Below, in pieces: positions 16,312 through 22,172 of a stretch of 22,172 nucleotides of DNA. Each line of letters begins with the position of its first letter. Position 1 is the stretch's first letter. The notes below the pieces were generated by a model. The model saw only the letters and a program-made list of their open reading frames with translations, did no database searches and was not told the DNA's origin. The DNA is from Chromera velia (lineage: Eukaryota > Sar > Chromeraceae), in contig JAHBMJ010002147.1 in NCBI GenBank assembly GCA_018398765.1, positions 1-22,172 of the forward strand. The letters are read 5' to 3'. The position numbers were made by a program, and so were the translations under genes.

Positions 16312-17595
16312 ATGGAGCAAACTCCAGTGATTGAACGATCTCTGTCCGGTCTTTCCGCACCTGGCTCTGAGCTCGCTTCTGCTTTGTCTCCTCCTGATGC
16401 AGCAGATCACGCTCCGCCAGCGGTTGGAGTCGAGGAGCATATCGAAGTGTCTCCACCTGATGCGTCTGGTGCCTCTGGTCAGGCTGGGCAGGGTGATCCA
16501 CCTCCTGTGCCTCCGGTGTCCGACCCTCCGCACCCGGTGGCTGAGGCGTCCTCAGGTGTCACTGATCGTCCCCCTGCACCTCTTCTCGCTCCTCCGTACC
16601 CCCATTCGGCTCTGCTGACGGGGCACTAGGCCGCTTACTACCCCATCAGAACTCCTGGTCCAGGTTTTCTTGGATTTGCTCCTCCACAGGTGACTCCTAT
16701 CCCTCCTGCCTCAGGCTTTTTCCCTTCTGCAGGCCCGTACGCGACTCCTGTGCCGCAGTCTGTACACCATTATTGGCCTCTCTGGCAGAACGTTCCATCT
16801 CCTTCTCTTCCTATGCCGCTTGTGCAGCAGCAGCCACCCTAGCAGCCTTTCCCCGTTCCTTTCCCTGGTCACTCTATTCAAGTTGTGACCCGCCGGAGTG
16901 AGTTGGCGAAAAAGGCGATTGACCAGTTAGCGATTTTTTTGGGCACCCCCCAGGAAGATGTGGAACTGTAGAAAGAGAGCTTCCACAAGGTGGTGGATGA
17001 AGTCCGCTCGTTGGATGGTCCCCATGCACTTGGTCCCCAAGACCTGTCTGGCATCATCCATCAGAAGGTCTCTTCAGGGGTGCGAGAGGTCCTCCGTTCT
17101 CACACTGTGCAGGCCGACTAGATTTATGACCCTTCGTGGCTGCTTAACACCCTCGACAGCCTCTACCTCGGTCCGTACGAGTCCCGTATCCAGAAATGCT
17201 AGCGTGCCGTCAAAGCACTTTGTTCTCTTACCAGTAAGTCCGTCGACACCTACTTTGCCCGAGCAGCCAAAGTCTTTGGCCGTCTCCGTTGACTCGTTCC
17301 AGCGATGGCGTTTGGGTCTGAGCCTTTTGTCTCCTTCGAGTACAGCATCCTCCTGGAGTCACTTCCCGCTGAAGGAGGCGCTCATCGGTACGTCCTCACA
17401 CACCTGCAGGATTACACCCCCATGGGCCTTTGTAACTGTCTGCGCCGCTACGAACAACAGCTCAGAACGCCGACTCCCTCTGCCACGATCTGATTCTCGA
17501 GTGCACCTCCCTCTAGGTCATCTTCTACTTCCGAGCCCAACCATCCTAAGTACATCTACTGCGGGGTCGCTCACCTATGGAGGAAGCATGTGAAG
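16312..17595 (+). pseudogene. gag: Gag, N-terminal and capsid-like part
   Basis: ATG at 16312 opens a Pro/Ala/Ser-rich region of about 190 codons with repeated PP and PPDA motifs (likely disordered), then a helical part (KKAIDQLAIFLGTP, SGIIHQKVSSGVREVL, SLYLGPYESRIQKC, TYFARAAKVFGRL). The helical part is comparable to the capsid-like segment of copia Gag, which packages the element RNA into particles. Five in-frame TAG (16627, 16840, 16969, 17119, 17200) and two TGA (17290, 17491) interrupt it. Several TAG lie in Gln-rich context, such as QQQPP then TAG then Q at 16840. A 211-codon open frame in another register (16958-17593) is Ser/Arg/Leu-rich and is a shadow. Confidence 0.65.
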
Positions 17596-17702
17596 TGCAT
17601 CGCTTGCAGTGCCTCACCTCATGCTCATCGCTCTACTTGCCCAGCGATCGCTCACGTTTGCGGTTGTGGTAAGCAGGGGCACCTTGATGCCATGTGTCCC
17701 TC
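17596..17702 (+). pseudogene. gag: Gag zinc-knuckle region
   Basis: Two Cys/His clusters in the Gag frame: C-x2-C-x4-H-x5-C beginning at KCIACSASPH (17596) and CGCGKQGHLDAMC just after. The second resembles the retroviral CCHC knuckle but has one residue fewer between the first two Cys. Such knuckles bind element RNA. The frame is intact here. Confidence 0.65.
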
Positions 17703-18730
17703 CAAGCTCCGTGCCTCCAAGAAGGCCGCCAACATTCACTGCGCGACCGTCTCTTTTGCCTCTGCTGCCGTCACCTCCCCCGATTTGGTCCACGGCCCTC
17801 ATTTTGGCAAAGACGACGGGGCAACTGTCGAGGCCGTTGGTGAGCTCTACCTCGAAAAGGTCTCCGCCTCTATCACTTAGTACACCGTGAAAGTACTCGA
17901 CACCCCAGTCCTTGTGCGGACTGCTGGTTGCAACGACTCCTTTGAGGCTTCCGGGGCCATTGTCTACGCCACCCACTCTGTCACGCTCGATAACGTTATC
18001 TTTGGCGACCGCCTTGAGTCTATTACCTTCCTCATCCTTCCACAGTCTTCGATCCCTTTCCTCAGAGTCTTCTTGAAAGCCCTTACCCAGCAGCTCTCTG
18101 AAGATGGATTACAAAGATAATGTCATGGTGATCCCATCGCCCTCTGGGCCTAATGTCACCTTGACATGGATCGACCTCGGGAAGTATTACGGCCTCCCTC
18201 TCATCCAAGATGACGATTCCCCACCTTCGTTGGTGGGCTCAGATAAGTCCGATGACGAGTGTCCCCCCCTAGAGGATGATCCTGATGAATCGGAGGACGA
18301 GATCGATAACTCTGCCCCCTTCCATCCTCTTCTTTTTGCCATGTGTACGACCACCTCTCCCACCACCACCCCTGCTCTACACTCACCTCCAGAGGGCATT
18401 GCGGGTGTCGAGGTTTCTGTGTCTATGGGAGAGGCGCCTGAGGGAGTGCGTGTTTGTGTGTGAGGAGAGACACCTGAGGGCGTGTGCATGTCTGTGTCTC
18501 CGGAGGAGGCGTCTGTCCCCTTTGGAGAGGGAGTTGAGGGATTGAAGGAGCCAGTGCGTCCAGGCGGGCTCGCAGGCGGGGCGTCCACTACAGCGCAGGC
18601 TTCTATGAAAGCAACCACTGGCGGTGATGTCCCTTCTCTTTCTGTTTCTTTTTCTGACGACCGCGATTCTCCCCCCTCTGAATCTGAACCTTCTCTCTCT
18701 AAGTTCGAGTTTTTTCAACTCACATTTATG
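17703..18730 (+). pseudogene. Linker and protease-position region of the polyprotein
   Basis: This stretch lies where copia elements carry the aspartic protease. The frame passes TAG at 17878 and reaches a frame change near 18110, then TGA at 18461. The part 17880-18110 is beta-rich and hydrophobic (VLDTPVLVRTAG, VYATHSVTLDNVIFGDRL), which fits a small protease or dUTPase-like fold. I do not see an unambiguous D-T/S-G active-site triplet, so protease is inference. 18200-18720 is acidic and then Pro/Glu/Gly/Ser-rich, with quasi-repeats GEAPEG and GETPEG, probably disordered. Confidence 0.4.
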
Positions 18731-19800
18731 ATTCAACTCAAACAGACAGGCACAGTCAAGATTTTTACTGTTTCTGATTTTTGGGATTTGGTTTGCGAGG
18801 TTCATTGCGAGTATGCGCATACAGGTATGAAGGAAGTGATGGCTCAACTCCTCTTTCATTTCTCTTTCGAACTCCTGCTCACTACCATTCGAGCGTGTGT
18901 TGCTCGTGTTCTCTCTTTTTGCCCTGAGTGTCCGCAGGTGAAGGGCCCGGTTGGTTAAACTTTCTCCATCCCCAGTGTCTCCTTCACCAAGGGGGCATAC
19001 GTGGGGGCGAGGCTGCACCTCGACAGCCTGTATTTGGGGGCATCTGACTGCGGTCCAACTCATCAACTCACGGTGCTGGAGGATTTCCTCCCTTATAGCC
19101 TTGCCCCTCGCTTTGCTGCTCACCCCAACAGCCATGAGACTGTCGTTTTCTAGTATCGCTTTCCTTAAAAACGTATGGTTCCCTCGTTTTGGGGTCCCAA
19201 AGGAGATCTGATGCGACCAGGGGTCTGAGTTTGCAAACGCCCCCCTCATTGAGCTCTCCAAACATCGGGGCTTCCGTCTCTCATTCGCGCCCTCCGGCTA
19301 CAAGGACGGTAACTCTTTATCCGAACGATGGCAGAGAGAGGTGCTTGCCTCCATCTGCTCTCTCCTCCTCAAGCGTCAGCTCCCCGGCAGCTCATGGCCT
19401 AAGATCCACGATGAGGCGATTCGATGTTTGAACAACCGAATATCAGTACAGGGGGGGGGTTGTCGTCACACGGCCACTGCCCTCCCTGGTTTGCTGTCTT
19501 GTGTTTACCATTCTTTCCCCTCTGTCCGCCTTCCTCGCCCGTCTGCTTTACGAAGTTATTATGTGGAAGACATTGTTATATACAACCGGGGTGCCTCTGG
19601 AGGGGGGGGTCGATCAGGTCCTAGATCAGGTCAAAGTCACAAGTGTGGCCCCGTTTGGGCCCCCTATCGCGTTGTTTCCATTGAAAACGAACACAGTGAC
19701 TTCTACGAAATCGTAGCCACCGATGAGTCCCTCCGCCCCCAACGGACTACCGCATCGCTTCACCAGCTCCGTCCAGCCATCCGCTCTGTCCCATCTGGCA
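18731..19800 (+). pseudogene. Integrase with HHCC, DD35E core and GPY-like C-terminal module
   Basis: The zinc-binding HHCC motif has His at 18803 and 18818 (H-x4-H) and Cys at 18920 and 18929 (C-x2-C). The catalytic core has Asp in HLDSLYL (19022), Asp in CDQGSEF (19215) and Glu in SERWQREVL (19323), with exactly 35 residues between the last two. A C-terminal module GPVWAPYRVVSI with a Y-x-I strand and LHQLRP end (about 19648-19788) resembles the GPY/F module usual in Ty3/gypsy integrases. Integrase inserts the cDNA into host DNA. Lesions: TAA 18956, TAG 19151, a frame change at about 19155-19165, TGA 19209. Confidence 0.75.
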
Positions 19801-20630
19801 TTATGCGTACACAACCCAATCCCTACGGTGCTACTCTGGCCGAACGCACAGGGTGGAGAGATTCCGCCTCGCTTCCTTCCTCCGCTGATGCTGCTTTGAC
19901 TCTGCTTCAGGAATAGGAAGCAGCAGCCTTTGTCCCCCTCTTTGGTCCTAACCCAATGACTGAGTCCCCCCCCGACACCGTGATGGTCCCTGTGCCCCTG
20001 ATCCCTACCCCTTTGCTTCCTGCTGACTTGCCTGCTGTCCATGCAACGGATCTGCCTCTGTCTTTACAGCCCACTTAGCAGCCGATCCCCGAGTCTGCCC
20101 CGCCAGCAACTTCCCCTCTCGCCTCTCTTTTCCCCATCACGCCTGCCCCGCTGTAGCCAGGCACGATGGTGATTGATCATTCTCCCGAGCATTCACTCCT
20201 ATGGGTAGGAAAAATCCTTGGTATCCTGCCGAGTGATGGAGCAGCAGAGGGTGATATCCGGTATGAGGTCCATGCGTGGGGTTCCCACCAGCGATGTGCT
20301 CTGTCCCGCAGGCAGTGGGCACCGGGCTACTATTCCTCGGGAGGGGGGTATGTCTCGTACGATAAGCGTACTTCCAAGCATGCGGCAGAGATTATTGAAC
20401 TGTTGCACGGTTAGATCGCGGCAGCAGGCTTCAAGATGGAGCATTTGCGGGGCAATCGTGGGTCTCGTCTTCCCCCTTCTCTCTGCTCTCATTTTGCCTC
20501 TGGCTCGGATGGATATCATTTCTATGAGTATCCAGGTAGCACTGCTCATTTGTCTGACCCTTCTGTCGCATCTGCTATCGCTTTTCTTGCTTCTATTGAT
20601 TTGTCGGTGTATGCTGCAACCATGTACTGA
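19801..20630 (+). pseudogene. Linker between integrase and reverse transcriptase
   Basis: Same frame as the downstream polymerase. 19870-20160 is Pro/Ser/Thr/Ala-rich and contains TAG at 19914, 20076 and 20154. 20166-20630 looks folded (VIDHSPEHSLLWVGKILGIL and an Asp/Tyr/Gly-rich stretch), with TAG at 20412 and TGA at 20628. Copia polyproteins often have a poorly conserved linker here; I recognise no domain in the folded-looking part. Confidence 0.45.
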
Positions 20631-21540
20631 CCAGTGAGTTTAAAACATCTGTGTCCTGCTTCCTGTCAGCTTGTCTGTTTCGCAGACCAGAAGGAGGATC
20701 AGGGATGGATCGATCGGGAGGTCTATATCAGGACTCCGATCTCTGAGGTCCCAAGGAACGTTCCTCGTGTCCCTCTTTTCCGTGTGCGCACCGAGAAGCT
20801 TCAGGACGACGGCACGCGCAAGTTTAAGACGTGTACCGTCATTAACGGCAAGCAGGTCCCTCGGGAGGGTTTGAGCGTCGCCACCTGACTCTGCCCCCCC
20901 GAAGCTGTGCGCATTGTCCTGCAAATTGCATTGGACGCTTGCAGGCGTCGAGGCGTCGACCTTTCCCTTTAGAAGGCCGATGTCGTGCAGGCATACCTAG
21001 AAGCCCTGTTGCCTCCTGATCGCCCCCCCCTTGTTGCCATCCCCCCTTCTGACCACCCAGACCATGGGCAGTTTCTTTGGGTCCTCCGCAAGGCCGTCTA
21101 CGGCTTGCCCAACGCGGGCAAGGTCTTTGAAGATTTTCTTACCTCTGTCCTCCGCTCCCTTGGATGGGAGCCAACGCTCTTTCTGGGCATGTGGGCGTTA
21201 TATCGTGCCGATGGTGAGCTTCGTGCTCTCCTGGCTACCTACTGTGACGACCTGCTCATTTTGGGCATCGGGGAGGATGCGGCAGCTACGATCGACCCCC
21301 TCAAAGACATCGTGATGTGCGGTGATTACACCGATCTCTTAGAGGGTCGTTTTGTTAGTGTACAGTTCGACGTCTCCACCACTGGCATGTTCTGCCACCA
21401 ACATGACTACGTTGCCTCCCTTGTCCTCCCTTGTGATATGGCCGGCTCTGACCGACGTGCAGACAAGCCTCTCCCTGTCGGGTCTACGCATGAGGATGAC
21501 ACCTCTCCTCTGCTGTCTGCCGCAGGTGTGAAGGTCTTCC
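20631..21540 (+). pseudogene. Reverse transcriptase, Ty1/copia type
   Basis: Upstream part KEDQGWIDREVY and FKTCTVINGKQ matches the region preceding the copia polymerase. Motifs follow in order: KADVVQAYLEALLP (20973 onward; first catalytic Asp), LWVLRKAVYGLPNAGKVF (about 21091-21130, the K-x-x-YGL signature), and TYCDDLLILG (about 21237-21266) with the catalytic Asp pair at 21246-21251. TAG at 20970 stands directly before KADVVQAYL, where copia enzymes commonly have Gln. TGA at 20886 is the other lesion. The enzyme copies element RNA into DNA in virus-like particles. Confidence 0.85.
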
Positions 21541-21905
21541 GAGGTAGGCTACGTGGCGAGCTGCACACGGCCAGATGTCGCTCTTACACACTCCTACCTG
21601 TCATATTTTCTGGCGTCCCCAACCGAGAGGGCTCTTCGTCTTCTCCTCTAAACGGTGCGCTACCTCCGTTTGCACCCATCTCTTGGGATCCACGTCCGTC
21701 CTTCCTCCGACCCGACCAAGCTGACTGCCATCGAGCATGGGGACTCATCGTTTAGCAACGCCGCCTTCCCACATCCTCAGACGGGCTGGGTTGTTCTTAT
21801 CAACAACTCACCTCTCATTTGGAAAAGCAGGAGGCAGTCCCGCACATCACAGCAAAGTCGGGGAGGGCAGTGGCGCTAAGAGCGCGCCGCAAAAAGGGCA
21901 GGGCG
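21541..21905 (+). pseudogene. RNase H, Ty1/copia type, frameshifted
   Basis: After a frame change between about 21540 and 21600, the frame of 21601 reads YFLASPTERALRLL, TAA (21649), then TVRYLRLHPSLGIHV, the A-x-R-x-L-R-Y-L segment preceding copia RNase H. EHGDSSFSNA, GWVVLINNSPLIWKSRRQS follow with the catalytic-type Asp and the I-W-x-S-x-x-Q signature. Near 21835 the frame changes again to VPHITAKSGRAVALRAR, comparable to the usual V-x-x-S-T-A-E-S-E-Y-x-A-L end, but the Glu is not conserved. Similarity ends near 21905. Confidence 0.7.
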
Positions 21906-22172
21906 CCGGAGCGCCGGACCTTTTCTGCATCCATGCGCATGCATCGATCCATGTAATACTGCACCCATGTATTGAATACTGAAGATGATCTGATGAGTGA
22001 TTGAGTCTGGTAAGAGGAACAGACAACCTCAGTGATATTTCCGTGATCTCGACTCTATATTGGGTTCCTCGATAATGTTCTGATCGCATCTTGTGGCTTC
22101 TGGCGTTGTGGTTCTGGCGACTTCTTGATTTTTGTGCTTTTGTCCGCCACTTCTGTGTCCGCACTTCCAAGC
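21906..22172. other. Right end of window, no gene seen
   Basis: Directly after the RNase H remnant the sequence contains GCATGC-rich host-like DNA (21930-21960), then T-rich sequence. No purine-rich tract followed by an LTR start, and no similarity to 15137-15720, is evident. Confidence 0.4.

Larger units (their letters stand above)
16312..21905 (+). mobile_element. Decayed Ty1/copia-order LTR retrotransposon coding region
   Basis: One nearly continuous coding sequence with gene order Gag, zinc knuckles, protease-like region, integrase, reverse transcriptase, RNase H; integrase ahead of reverse transcriptase is the Ty1/copia order. Reading-frame changes occur near 18110, 19155-19165, between about 21540 and 21600, and near 21835. 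In-frame stops are TAG at 16627, 16840, 16969, 17119, 17200, 17878, 19151, 19914, 20076, 20154, 20412 and 20970; TAA at 18956 and 21649; TGA at 17290, 17491, 18461, 19209, 20628 and 20886. The domains between the stops are well preserved. No 3' LTR is recognised within the window. Confidence 0.85.

Noticed and set aside
16958..17593. 211-residue plus-strand frame
   Set aside because: Ser/Arg/Leu-rich shadow of Gag; the neighbouring frame holds the zinc knuckles and capsid-like helices despite its TAG codons.
18383..19261. 292-residue minus-strand frame
   Set aside because: Antisense shadow of the linker and integrase, whose HHCC and DD35E motifs are on the plus strand.
1..22172. tRNA and rRNA genes
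   Set aside because: I scanned for T-arm-like GTTCGA and acceptor CCA-compatible contexts and for conserved rRNA segments and found none convincing; a covariance-model search would be decisive.

Overview
The window looks like nuclear DNA of a unicellular eukaryote rich in mobile elements. An alveolate of the chromerid/apicomplexan kind is my best guess. The grounds are spliceosomal introns with GT..AG-type borders in a protein-kinase gene, long intergenic DNA full of microsatellites, and at least nine exact copies of the palindrome TGCATGCA (about 0.3 expected by chance), a known ApiAP2 target in apicomplexans. I recognise no intact, uninterrupted host gene; every sizeable coding region carries in-frame stops, frameshifts or lost catalytic residues.

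Layout. (1) 1-3322, minus strand: four consecutive open segments that read as one broken coding unit running off the left edge. A helical N-terminal part with a Gly/Asn-rich linker is followed by a Cys/His cluster, a GIY-YIG endonuclease domain interrupted by a frameshift, and an unrecognised C-terminal part. A GIY-YIG domain placed ahead of whatever lies beyond position 1 suggests a Penelope-like retroelement of the permuted type, but no reverse transcriptase is inside the window. (2) 3340-8555: an AT-rich gene desert with decayed dispersed repeats, a possible inverted terminal pair, small hairpins and no convincing gene. (3) 8560-9425: an 18-unit minisatellite with a 48-bp period. (4) 9430-11460: no clear gene except a possible small exon. 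(5) 11462-14171, plus strand: a multi-exon protein kinase pseudogene or pseudokinase whose HRD motif reads NRH and which has a frameshift before DFG; microsatellites sit in its introns. (6) 14182-14860, minus strand: one or two uncertain coding pieces. (7) 15137-15720: diverged direct repeats. (8) 16312-21905, plus strand: an LTR-retrotransposon coding region in Ty1/copia order (Gag with zinc knuckles, integrase, reverse transcriptase, RNase H), interrupted by many in-frame stops.

The most notable pattern is the nature of those stops. In the LTR element about twelve are TAG, two TAA and six TGA, and several TAG/TAA fall where family members carry glutamine (for example just before the ADVVQAYL motif of the reverse transcriptase). 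The unrelated minus-strand unit also has one in-frame TAG and one in-frame TAA. This can be simple C-to-T decay (CAG/CAA/CGA to TAG/TAA/TGA) or translation of UAR as glutamine in this genome or its elements; the window alone cannot decide, and the frameshifts plus TGA codons show that decay is certainly part of the story.
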